This document shows positions 17,438 through 26,309 of a stretch of DNA of 64,000 nt, in pieces. The position numbers were made by a program, and so were the translations under genes. Numbering within the stretch: the stretch's first letter is position 1; every line of letters starts with the position of its first letter. Source of the stretch: Lysobacter stagni (lineage in GTDB: Bacteria; Pseudomonadota; Gammaproteobacteria; Xanthomonadales; Xanthomonadaceae); the NCBI RefSeq assembly GCF_030053425.1, contig NZ_JASGBI010000002.1, positions 62,001 to 126,000 of the forward strand, written 5' to 3'. Under the pieces are notes generated by a model. The model did no database searches. It was not told where the DNA came from and was given only the letters and a program-made list of their open reading frames with translations.

Positions 17438-18007
17438 ATGTCCGGCTACTGCGACTACGCCCCCGGCCACCCGCTGCACGGCCCCTACCACGACACCGAG
17501 TACGGATTCCCGCAACGCGAGGAGGCCGTGCTGTTCGAACGACTGATCCTGGAGATCAACCAGGCCGGGCTGAGCTGGGAGACTATGCTGCGCAAGCGCG
17601 AGGGCTTCCATCGCGCCTACCACGGTTTCGACGTCGACAAGGTCGCGAAGTACGGCGAGAGGGATCGCGAACGGCTGCTCAACGACGCCGGCATCATCCG
17701 CAACCGGCTGAAGGTGGACGCGGCGATCCATAACGCGAAGGTCATCCAGCAATTGCGCGCGTCGCACGGTGGCTTCGCGCAATGGCTGGACGCCAACCTC
17801 GTCGACGAGGCAGGCCAGCGGCGCGACAAGGCCGCGTGGGTGAAGCTGTTCAAGAAGACGTTCCGCTTCACCGGCGGTGAGATCACCAACGAATTCCTGA
17901 TGAGCCTGGGCTATCTGCCCGGCGCGCATCGCGATGACTGCCCGGTGTACAAGCGCATCCTCAAGCTCAAGCCACCGCTCGATCCGGCCTGGCGTCGCAA
18001 GCTCTGA
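17438..18007 (+). CDS. tag: DNA-3-methyladenine glycosylase I
   Basis: Base-excision repair enzyme removing 3-methyladenine from DNA. The 189-residue protein is an HhH-superfamily glycosylase. The zinc-snap ligands are visible as Cys5, His18, His164 and Cys168. The family's EINQAGLSWETMLRKR segment (residues ~39-54) contains the 3-methyladenine-binding Glu and Trp. LLNDAGIIRNRLKV is the conserved helix-hairpin region. The gene starts just after the REP pair. An unrelated Aag-type 3-methyladenine glycosylase is encoded at 55054. Confidence 0.95.
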   Translation: MSGYCDYAPGHPLHGPYHDTEYGFPQREEAVLFERLILEINQAGLSWETMLRKREGFHRAYHGFDVDKVAKYGERDRERLLNDAGIIRNRLKVDAAIHNAKVIQQLRASHGGFAQWLDANLVDEAGQRRDKAAWVKLFKKTFRFTGGEITNEFLMSLGYLPGAHRDDCPVYKRILKLKPPLDPAWRRKL

Positions 18008-18074
18008 CCCACGCTTCACGCCACCTCCACGTCGGCGGGCGCATTTCCGCTGTTCGGTTCCATGGAGGACGGAC

Positions 18075-19214
18075 ATGCGCACCTCGTTTCTGCTGTTGTT
18101 GATCGCTCCGCTCTTGCTGGCCGCATGCCAGCGCGAACAGACGCCCACTGAAGCGACCGCGCCTACACCGGCCGCCGATACCGCCGCACCCGCCTCCGCG
18201 CCGACGACAACGCCATCCAGCGAACCGGCAGCACCTGCGCCTGCACCCTCGCCCGCTCCCGGCTCGGTTCCGGTCACGGCCGACAACTATGGCCGCGCCG
18301 CCAGCGATCTCGCCTTCGCCGGCGTCGTGAAGGACAACGGTTTCGGCAAGTTCACCCATAACCGTGAGCTCACTCCGCTGGACAAGCAGATCGTCGTGCG
18401 CCAGAACCGCGACACGCTCTACTCCTCGAGTGTGTTCGACCTCGATGCCGGACCGGTGACCATCACGTTGCCGGATCCGGGGACACGGTTCATGTCGATG
18501 CAGGTCTTCGATGAGGACCAGTACACGCACCAGGTCATCTACAAGCCCGGCACCTATACGCTGCGCAAGAGCGACATCGGCACGCGTTACGTGCTGGCGG
18601 CACTGCGCATCCTGGTCGATCCGAACAACCCCGACGACGTGAAGGCCGTGCATGCGCTGCAGGACGCGGTGACGGTCAGCCAACCCGGCGGCCCGGGCAC
18701 CTTCGAGGTGCCCCAATGGGACACGGTGAGCCTCAAGAACCTCACCGATGCGCTGACCGTGCTCGGCGACACGCTGCCGGACAAGAACAACATGTTCGGC
18801 ATGAAGAAGGACGTGGATCCGGTGCGCCGCCTCATCGGCGTCGCCACCGCCTGGGGCGGCAACCCCGCCAAGGACGCGACCTACCTCAACTTCGTCCCGG
18901 CGAAGAACGACGGCACGACGATCTACCACCTCGACGTGAAGGATGTTCCGGTGGACGGCTTCTGGTCGGTGACCGTGTACGACGCCAAGGGCTTCTTCCA
19001 GTCCAACGCGCAGAACGCGTACTCGCTCAACAACGTGACCGCGAAGAAGAGCGACGACGGCTCCGTGCGCATCCAGTTCGGCGGCTGCGACGGGCAGGTG
19101 CCCAACTGCCTGCCGATCACACCCGGCTGGAACTACCTGGTGCGGTTGTACCGTCCGCGCGCGGAGGTCCTCGACGGCACGTGGAAGTTCCCCGAGGCCG
19201 TGCCCGCCTCCTGA
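18075..19214 (+). CDS. DUF1254/DUF1214 lipoprotein (first of tandem pair)
   Basis: A 379-residue lipoprotein with the signal ending LLLAAC (Cys ~17), an Ala/Pro/Thr-rich tether to about residue 70, then a DUF1254 region (NRDTLYSSSVFDL and FMSMQVFDEDQYTH) and a C-terminal DUF1214 region (VDGFWSVTVYDAKGFF). The family's biochemical role is unknown. GGAGG lies upstream of the ATG at 18075. It precedes a longer paralogue by 41 bases, probably in one operon. Compared with that paralogue it lacks part of the middle, about 100 residues. Confidence 0.83.
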   Translation: MRTSFLLLLIAPLLLAACQREQTPTEATAPTPAADTAAPASAPTTTPSSEPAAPAPAPSPAPGSVPVTADNYGRAASDLAFAGVVKDNGFGKFTHNRELTPLDKQIVVRQNRDTLYSSSVFDLDAGPVTITLPDPGTRFMSMQVFDEDQYTHQVIYKPGTYTLRKSDIGTRYVLAALRILVDPNNPDDVKAVHALQDAVTVSQPGGPGTFEVPQWDTVSLKNLTDALTVLGDTLPDKNNMFGMKKDVDPVRRLIGVATAWGGNPAKDATYLNFVPAKNDGTTIYHLDVKDVPVDGFWSVTVYDAKGFFQSNAQNAYSLNNVTAKKSDDGSVRIQFGGCDGQVPNCLPITPGWNYLVRLYRPRAEVLDGTWKFPEAVPAS

Positions 19215-19255
19215 CCGCGACGCTCCACCTTTTATCCACGTTCCGGGAGCAGACC

Positions 19256-20713
19256 ATGAACCGACTGACGATTCCGTTCCTCGCGAGCGCCGCGCTCTGC
19301 GTCGCGCTCGTCGCGTGCAAGCGTGAGCCAGCCAACGAAAGCGCGACGGCGACGACCGCGCCGACCAGCACACCCACCGCAGCCGGCGAGCCCAGCGCCG
19401 AGGAAGTGCGCGCCATCGCCAGGGATGCCTACATCTGGGGCTACCCCGTGGTGGAGAACTACAAGACGCTCTACCAGCAGGCCATCGACAAGGGCGGGGC
19501 CAACTTCCATGCGCCGTTGAACCAGATCGGCAATTCGGCCAACGTCGCTACGCCGAAGGACACGGCGATCATCACGCCGAACTCGGACACGCCGTATTCC
19601 TTCCTGTGGATGGACCTGCGTGCGGAGCCCCTGGTGCTGTCGATTCCCGAGATGGGCGACAAGCGCTACTTCTCCGTGCAACTGATCGACCTGTACACGT
19701 TCAACTTCGACTACATCAACCACGACGTGACGAAGGGCAAGGCGGGCACGTACCTGATCGCGGGGCCCGACTGGAAAGGCGAAACGCCCAAGGGCATCGA
19801 CAAGGTGATCCGCTCGGAGACGCCGTTCGCCTACGGCCTGTTCCGCACGCAGTTGTTCGATCCGAAGGACCTGGAAAACGTCAAACGCCTGCAGGCGCAG
19901 TTCAAGTTGCAGCCGTTGAGTACCTTTGCCGGCACGCCCGCGCCTCCCGCGGCGCCACCGGTGGAGTTCCCGCCGTACGACGCGCAGAAAGCGAACGATC
20001 TGGGCTTCTTCTCATACCTGTCCTTCCTGCTGCCATACGCGCCAATGGACGACAGCGAGTCCGCACTGCGCGACCGCCTGGCGAAGATCGGCGTGGTGCC
20101 GGGCAAGCCTTTCGATGAGAACGCACTGTCGCCCGCGACGCGGCAGGCGCTGCTGGATGGCATCGGCGACGCCAACAAGGAACTGGAGGATTTCGTCGCC
20201 ACGCAGGTGAACGCGGACAAGGTGTCCAGCGCCGAGATGTTCGGTACGCGCGAGCATCTCAAGGGCAACTCGCTCTACCGTTTCGCGGGCGCGAAGCTGG
20301 GCATCTACGGCAACTCCGCATCGGAAGCCAATTACCAGACCTACTTCGTCGATGCCAAGGGTCAGCCGCTGGACGCGTCCAAGCACGACTACGTCCTGCG
20401 TTTCCCGAAGGATGGTCTGCCGCCGACGAACGCGTTCTGGTCGCTCACGATGTACGACGGCACGTCGAAGCTGCTGGTCGACAATCCGTTGAACCGGTAC
20501 CTCATCAACTCGCCGATGCTGGGCTCGCTCAAGCGCGACGCGGACGGTGGGATCACGCTGTACCTGCAGCATGCTTCGCCCGGCAAGGACAAGGAGACGA
20601 ACTGGCTACCGGCACCAAGCGGTTCGTTCTACGTGGCTCTGCGCAACTACAACCCGAAGGCCGAAGTAATCGACCACAGCTGGAAGCGACCGCCATTGGA
20701 AACCACGCGCTGA
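19256..20713 (+). CDS. DUF1254/DUF1214 lipoprotein (second of tandem pair)
   Basis: A 485-residue lipoprotein: lipobox LVAC (Cys ~21), Thr/Ala-rich linker, DUF1254 with the typical AYIWGYPVVENYKTLYQ and ITPNSDTPYSFLWMDLR segments, and DUF1214 with TNAFWSLTMYDGTSKLLVDN and a C-terminal LRNYNPKAEVID. It is the full-length form of this family. The ATG at 19256 is preceded by GGGAGC. The much longer frame opening at 18716 runs through the previous gene in another frame and is not coding. The biochemical function is not established. Confidence 0.88.
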   Translation: MNRLTIPFLASAALCVALVACKREPANESATATTAPTSTPTAAGEPSAEEVRAIARDAYIWGYPVVENYKTLYQQAIDKGGANFHAPLNQIGNSANVATPKDTAIITPNSDTPYSFLWMDLRAEPLVLSIPEMGDKRYFSVQLIDLYTFNFDYINHDVTKGKAGTYLIAGPDWKGETPKGIDKVIRSETPFAYGLFRTQLFDPKDLENVKRLQAQFKLQPLSTFAGTPAPPAAPPVEFPPYDAQKANDLGFFSYLSFLLPYAPMDDSESALRDRLAKIGVVPGKPFDENALSPATRQALLDGIGDANKELEDFVATQVNADKVSSAEMFGTREHLKGNSLYRFAGAKLGIYGNSASEANYQTYFVDAKGQPLDASKHDYVLRFPKDGLPPTNAFWSLTMYDGTSKLLVDNPLNRYLINSPMLGSLKRDADGGITLYLQHASPGKDKETNWLPAPSGSFYVALRNYNPKAEVIDHSWKRPPLETTR

Positions 20714-20723
20714 CGTGTGCTCA

Positions 20724-20756
20724 AGAAAAAGCCCCGCAGTGCGGGGCTTTTTTTTC
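20724..20756. terminator. Bidirectional terminator between DUF1254 gene and pilU
   Basis: The stem AGCCCCGC/GCGGGGCT with a short loop has an A-rich flank on the left (AAGAAAA) and eight T's on the right, so it can terminate from both sides. It lies between two convergent genes. Confidence 0.93.
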
Positions 20757-20781
20757 GGTTCGGGGAAGCGGAACCCGTGAC

Positions 20782-21948
20782 TCAGCGCACCTCGGCCACT
20801 TCCACGCCGTCCAGGCCCGCGGCCAGGGTCTTGGCGTCGCCGCCCTGTGCGAGCTTGATGCGCAGGCGCACCTCGTTCTGCGAGTCGGCGTAGCGCAGCG
20901 CATCCTCGTAGGAGATCTCGCCGGCCTGGTACAGCTCGAACAGGGCCTGGTCGAAGGTCTTCATGCCCAGCTGCACGGACTCCTTCATCACTTCCTTCAG
21001 CTTGTGCACCTCGCCGTCGCGGATGTAGTCCTGCACCAGCGGCGTGCCCAGCAGGATTTCCATCGCCACGCGACGGCCCTTGCCGTCCGGCGTCGGGATC
21101 AGCTGCTGCGCGACCACGCCCTTGAGGTTGAGCGAGAGGTCCATCAGCAACTGCTGGCGGCGGTCTTCCGGGAAGAAGTTGATGATGCGGTCCATCGCCT
21201 GGTTGGCGTTGTTGGCGTGCAGCGTGCACAGCACCAGGTGACCGGTTTCGGCGAAGGCGATGGCGTGGTCCATTCCTTCGCGGGTGCGCACCTCGCCGAT
21301 CATGATGACGTCCGGCGCCTGGCGCAGCGTGTTCTTCAGCGCGGCTTCCCAGCTGTCGGTGTCGATGCCGACCTCGCGCTGCGTGATGATGCAGCCCTCG
21401 TGCTTGTGCACGAACTCGATCGGGTCCTCGATGGTGATGATGTGGCCGGTCGAGTTGAGGTTGCGGTAGCCGATCATCGCCGCGAGCGAGGTGGACTTAC
21501 CGGTGCCCGTCGCGCCGACGAAGATGATGATGCCGCGCTTGGTCATCGCCAGCGTCTTGATCACCGGCGGAAGGCTGAGCTCCTCCACGGTCGGGATCTT
21601 GGTCTCGATGCGTCGCAGCACCATGCCGACCTGGTTGCGCTGGTAGAAGCAGCTCACACGGAAGCGGCCCACGCCGGCGACGCCGATGGCGAAGTTGCAC
21701 TCGTGCGTCTTCTCGAACTCCTCGCGCTGCTGCGGCGTCATCACGTTGAGGACGAGGTCGCGGCTCTGCTGCGGCGTCAGGGCGGCCTGGGTGATCGGCG
21801 CGATCTTGCCGTGCACCTTCATCGACGGCGGCATGCCCGCGGTGATGAACAGGTCGGAAGCCTTCTGGTGCGCCATCAACTTCAGGAAGGACGTGAAGTC
21901 GATGCTGCCGCTGGCGGCGGGCGCGTTGCCGGTGCTGCTGGTGTTCAT
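20782..21948 (-). CDS. pilU: Type IV pilus retraction ATPase PilU
   Basis: Accessory retraction ATPase that works with PilT in twitching motility. The 388 residues have Walker A GATGTGKST, the Asp box (ITIEDPIEFVHKH), Walker B (VIMIGEVRTREGMDHAI) and the His box. The PilT-family AIRNLIRE motif is replaced by PLVQDYIRDGEV, and a C-terminal extension with DSQNEVRLRIKL is typical of PilU. It lies downstream of pilT on the same strand, as in Pseudomonas, 109 bases after it. Confidence 0.94.
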   Translation of the reverse strand: MNTSSTGNAPAASGSIDFTSFLKLMAHQKASDLFITAGMPPSMKVHGKIAPITQAALTPQQSRDLVLNVMTPQQREEFEKTHECNFAIGVAGVGRFRVSCFYQRNQVGMVLRRIETKIPTVEELSLPPVIKTLAMTKRGIIIFVGATGTGKSTSLAAMIGYRNLNSTGHIITIEDPIEFVHKHEGCIITQREVGIDTDSWEAALKNTLRQAPDVIMIGEVRTREGMDHAIAFAETGHLVLCTLHANNANQAMDRIINFFPEDRRQQLLMDLSLNLKGVVAQQLIPTPDGKGRRVAMEILLGTPLVQDYIRDGEVHKLKEVMKESVQLGMKTFDQALFELYQAGEISYEDALRYADSQNEVRLRIKLAQGGDAKTLAAGLDGVEVAEVR

Positions 21949-22057
21949 GCGTTACTCCCCTGCCGCGTGGCTCGTCAGCGTTGCGGACTGAACTTCTGGA
22001 CCTGACTGGTGAAACCGGATTGCCGTGGCCGCGCCCCCTGCGCGGACCGCCGCGTGA

Positions 22058-23095
22058 TCATTCGAACAGGCGCTTGTCCTTCGCGTATTCCTTGGCCTGC
22101 GGACGCAGGATCAGGCCGCGCTTGACGAGGTCCTGCAGGTGCTGGTCGAGCGTCATCATTCCGTACTGCTGGCCGGTCTGGATGGCCGAATACATCTGCG
22201 CGACCTTGTCCTCGCGGATCAGGTTACGGATGGCCGGGATGCCGACCATGATTTCCCACGCCGCGGTACGACCACCGCCGACCTTCTTCAGCAGGGCCTG
22301 CGAGATCACCGCGCGCAGCGATTCGGACAGCATCGAGCGCACCATCGGCTTCTCGCCGGCGGGGAACACGTCGATGATTCGGTCGACGGTCTTGGCCGCC
22401 GATGAGGTGTGCAGCGTGCCGAACACAAGGTGTCCGGTTTCCGCGGCGGTCAGCGCCAGGCGGATGGTTTCCAGGTCGCGCAACTCGCCGACCAGGATGT
22501 AGTCGGGGTCTTCACGCAGCGCCGAGCGCAGGGCCTCGTTGAAGCCGTGCGTGTCGCGGTGCACCTCGCGCTGGTTGATCAGGCACTTCTGCGAGGTGTG
22601 GACGAATTCGATCGGATCCTCGACGGAGAGGATATGGCCGTATTCGTTCTTGTTGATGTGGTCGATCATGCCAGCCAGCGTGGTCGACTTGCCCGAACCC
22701 GTCGGGCCGGTCACCAGGATCAGGCCCTGCGGCTGGTCGATCAGCTCGCGGAAGATCGGCGGGCAACCCAGGTCGTCCAGCGTCAGCACTTCCGAGGGAA
22801 TCGTACGGAACACGGCGCCGGCGCCACGGTTCTGGTTGAACGCATTGACGCGGAAGCGCGCCAGGCCCGGGATCTCGAACGAGAAGTCGACTTCGAGGAA
22901 TTCTTCGAAGTCGCGGCGCTGCTTGTCCGACATGATGTCGTACACCAGCGCGTGGACCTGCTTGTGGTCCAGGGCCGGGATGTTGATGCGCCGAACGTCG
23001 CCATCCACCCGGATCATGGGCGGCAGGCCAGCGGACAGGTGCAGGTCGGATGCTTTGTTCTTTACCGAGAACGCCAGAAGTTCGGCGATATCCAT
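22058..23095 (-). CDS. pilT: Type IV pilus retraction ATPase PilT
   Basis: Hexameric motor that depolymerises type IV pili. The 345-residue product starts MDIAELLAFSVKNKASDLHLSAG, the canonical PilT N-terminus. It has Walker A GPTGSGKST, Asp box LSVEDPIEFVHTS, Walker B ILVGELRDLETIRLAL and the retraction motif AIRNLIRE. An open frame reaching 23167 would add 24 residues, but the internal ATG at 23095 has GGGGAG upstream and the correct N-terminus. A TATACT-like -10 (minus strand, 23154-23159) lies ~60 bases upstream, though no good -35 accompanies it. Confidence 0.96.
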   Translation of the reverse strand: MDIAELLAFSVKNKASDLHLSAGLPPMIRVDGDVRRINIPALDHKQVHALVYDIMSDKQRRDFEEFLEVDFSFEIPGLARFRVNAFNQNRGAGAVFRTIPSEVLTLDDLGCPPIFRELIDQPQGLILVTGPTGSGKSTTLAGMIDHINKNEYGHILSVEDPIEFVHTSQKCLINQREVHRDTHGFNEALRSALREDPDYILVGELRDLETIRLALTAAETGHLVFGTLHTSSAAKTVDRIIDVFPAGEKPMVRSMLSESLRAVISQALLKKVGGGRTAAWEIMVGIPAIRNLIREDKVAQMYSAIQTGQQYGMMTLDQHLQDLVKRGLILRPQAKEYAKDKRLFE

Positions 23096-23207
23096 GCGTG
23101 CTCCCCTGCACTGCTTTGGAACTGAAACTGGAACGGAACTATCCCCAACCGGCAGTATAGCCCTCACCCCTCATCGTTTTTCCAGCACTTTCGACAGGAA
23201 TTGAGAC

Positions 23208-23894
23208 GTGCGCGTACGGGCCCTGAAGGACATCCTGCATTCACTCCAGAACGCGGCCGAGGCCGCTGGCAGGCCAGTGCCGCGCCTACTCGCAGTCAGC
23301 AAGACCCAGGATGCGACGGCCGTCGCGGAATTGATCCAGGCCGGCCAGCTCGCTTTCGGCGAGAACTACGTCCAGGAGGCCGCCGCCAAACGCGCGGCAC
23401 TGGCCGGGTCTGGCGTGGAGTGGCATCTCATCGGCCATCTGCAGTCGAACAAGGCCCGCGACGCGGCCGAACTGTTCGACTGGGTCCATACCGTGGACCG
23501 CTCCAGACTGATCGAGGCCCTGGCCCGCCATCGGGCACCGGACCGGGCGCCCCTCAACGTGCTGATCCAGGTGAACATCGACGACGAGGCCAGCAAGCAT
23601 GGCTGCGCGCCGGACGATGTCCCCGCCCTCGCCGCCGCCATCGCCGCGCAACCCCGGCTGCGCCTGCGCGGGCTGATGGTGATCCCCACGCCCCATCCCG
23701 ACCCCGAGCAGCGCCGCGACGCCTTCCGTCGCACGCGTGCCCTGTTCGAGGCGCTGCAGGCGGGCCATCCGGGCGTGGACACCCTGTCGATGGGCATGAG
23801 CGACGACTTCGCCGTGGCCATCGCCGAGGGCGCGACGATGGTGCGCATCGGCACGGCGCTGTTCGGCGCCCGCCCACCGAAGGAACCGCACTGA
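23208..23894 (+). CDS. YggS/PROSC family PLP-binding protein
   Basis: A 228-residue pyridoxal-phosphate homeostasis protein with a single TIM-barrel domain. The PLP Lys is in LLAVSKTQ (Lys32). FGENYVQEA, WHLIGHLQSNK and the C-terminal LSMGMSDDFAVAIAEGATMVRIGTALFG are family signatures. It has no established catalytic reaction but buffers PLP and influences amino-acid pools. The start is GTG at 23208. It is divergent from pilT and followed by proC, an arrangement widely conserved (yggS homologue, then proC). Confidence 0.93.
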   Translation: MRVRALKDILHSLQNAAEAAGRPVPRLLAVSKTQDATAVAELIQAGQLAFGENYVQEAAAKRAALAGSGVEWHLIGHLQSNKARDAAELFDWVHTVDRSRLIEALARHRAPDRAPLNVLIQVNIDDEASKHGCAPDDVPALAAAIAAQPRLRLRGLMVIPTPHPDPEQRRDAFRRTRALFEALQAGHPGVDTLSMGMSDDFAVAIAEGATMVRIGTALFGARPPKEPH

Positions 23895-23943
23895 GTCCCC
23901 GTAGGCGATAGCCCCGTGCGGGCGGGTTGGTATCCTGCCGCGC

Positions 23944-24786
23944 ATGACGGACACCCAAGCCCCCACGCTTTCCGGCGCCATTGCCTTCATCGGCGGCGGC
24001 AACATGGCCCGCAGCCTCATCGGCGGACTGGTCGCGCGCGGCCAGGCGGCCAGTACGATCCGCGTGGCCGAACCGGTCCAGGCACTGCGCGATGCGCTGC
24101 AGCGCGATTTCGGCGTGACCTGCGCCGAGCGCGCGGACATCGCCGCCGATGGCGCGGCCGTATGGGTGCTGGCGGTCAAACCGCAGGTGATGCGCCAGGT
24201 GTGCACGGAGCTGTCCGCGCTGGCCCAGGCGCAGCGCCCGCTGGTGATCTCGATCGCCGCCGGCATCACCGCCGAGCAACTGGACCGCTGGCTGGGCGGC
24301 GGCATGGCCGTCGTGCGCGCGATGCCCAACACCCCGGCGCTGCTGGGCGTCGGCATCACCGGCCTGTATGCCAATGCGGCCAGCACGTCGGCGCAGCGCA
24401 ACAGCGCGTCGGCGTTGCTCGAGGCCGTCGGCCCGACGGTGTGGATCGACGATGAAGCGCGCATGGACGCGGTCACGGCCGTGTCCGGCAGCGGACCGGC
24501 CTATGTCTTCCTGCTGGCCGAGGCGATGCAGGCAGCCGGTGTGGCGCAGGGCCTGTCGCCCGGGGCCGCGCGGGCGCTGGTGCAGCAGACCCTGCTGGGT
24601 GCGGCGACCATGCTGGTGAAGTCCGACGAACCGGCCGACGTGCTGCGCGCGCGCGTGACCTCGCCCGGCGGCACCACCCAGGCGGCCGTGGAAACCTTCG
24701 AGGCCGGCGGCCTGCGCGAACTCGTCGCGCGTGCGATCGCCGCCGCCACCGAACGCGGCCGGCAGCTGTCGGCCGCCAACGACTGA
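23944..24786 (+). CDS. proC: Pyrroline-5-carboxylate reductase
   Basis: Reduces 1-pyrroline-5-carboxylate to L-proline with NAD(P)H in the cytoplasm. The 280-residue protein has the Rossmann motif FIGGGNMARSLIGGL at the N-terminus, WVLAVKPQVM, and VVRAMPNTPALLGVG. The C-terminal signature spans VTSPGGTTQAAVETFEAGGLRELV. It is 49 bases after the yggS homologue. Many relatives have yggT next in line, but here a DUF4426 lipoprotein gene follows. Confidence 0.95.
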   Translation: MTDTQAPTLSGAIAFIGGGNMARSLIGGLVARGQAASTIRVAEPVQALRDALQRDFGVTCAERADIAADGAAVWVLAVKPQVMRQVCTELSALAQAQRPLVISIAAGITAEQLDRWLGGGMAVVRAMPNTPALLGVGITGLYANAASTSAQRNSASALLEAVGPTVWIDDEARMDAVTAVSGSGPAYVFLLAEAMQAAGVAQGLSPGAARALVQQTLLGAATMLVKSDEPADVLRARVTSPGGTTQAAVETFEAGGLRELVARAIAAATERGRQLSAAND

Positions 24787-24802
24787 TCCGGGAGTCCGCG
24801 TC

Positions 24803-25285
24803 ATGCGCCATCGCACGTATCTGTTTGCCTGCCTGCTCACTGCCGGACTGTCCGCGTGCGGAGGCAGTGCACCGCCGCCGCCCGCGTCATCGGGAACGAG
24901 CAACACCGCGGCGGAAGCGGTCAGCCGCATCGGCGACGTCACCATCCGCGCCAACGCGATGCCCACCGCGTCGCTCGGCGCGCAGGTCGCGGCGCAGTAC
25001 GGCATCGCCCGCGACGACAGCACCGTGATGCTGCTGGTTGGCGTCCGCCAGGGCAGCGACGCGCAGGAAACCGCGCTGCCAGCGCAGGTCACCGCCACCG
25101 CCACGGACCTGCGCGGTCGTCGCCACGAGATCGCGATGCGCGAGCTGCGCAGTGGCGATCTGCTGGACTACGTGGGCACGGTGGACGTGTCGCCGCCGGA
25201 GACGCTGCGGTTCGAAGTGACCATCGTGCGTGAGGGCGGTGCGACTTCGACGATGCAGTTCAGTCGGGATTTCTATCCGCGCTGA
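24803..25285 (+). CDS. DUF4426-type lipoprotein
   Basis: A 160-residue lipoprotein: lipobox LSAC (Cys ~18), a short Pro/Ser linker, then a beta-rich domain (DVTIRANAMPTASLGAQVAAQYGI, VMLLVGVRQG, YVGTVDVSPPETLRFEVTIV, MQFSRDFY). This pattern fits the DUF4426 family found near proC/yggS loci in gammaproteobacteria. Function unknown. GGGAGT precedes the ATG at 24803, 16 bases after proC, so it is likely the last gene of the yggS-proC operon. The repeat locus begins 40 bases downstream. Confidence 0.7.
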   Translation: MRHRTYLFACLLTAGLSACGGSAPPPPASSGTSNTAAEAVSRIGDVTIRANAMPTASLGAQVAAQYGIARDDSTVMLLVGVRQGSDAQETALPAQVTATATDLRGRRHEIAMRELRSGDLLDYVGTVDVSPPETLRFEVTIVREGGATSTMQFSRDFYPR

Positions 25286-25325
25286 CGCGTGGACGCATTG
25301 ATGGTGGAACCCGGCAATCCGCACC

Positions 25326-26010
<685 letters not shown>

Positions 26011-26019
26011 CAGCAACCA

Positions 26020-26146
<127 letters not shown>

Positions 26147-26309
26147 GGCACAACACCAAGGACAACAACCGCAACTTGAACCGGGCGCCGGAAATCCACG
26201 GCGACAAGCCACGCACTCAACGACCGATTTGTTTCAGTCCTGTAACAGCACCCTCCGATCACCAAACACACTCCTATACTCGCCCCACGCCCATCGCCGG
26301 AGCCCGGCC

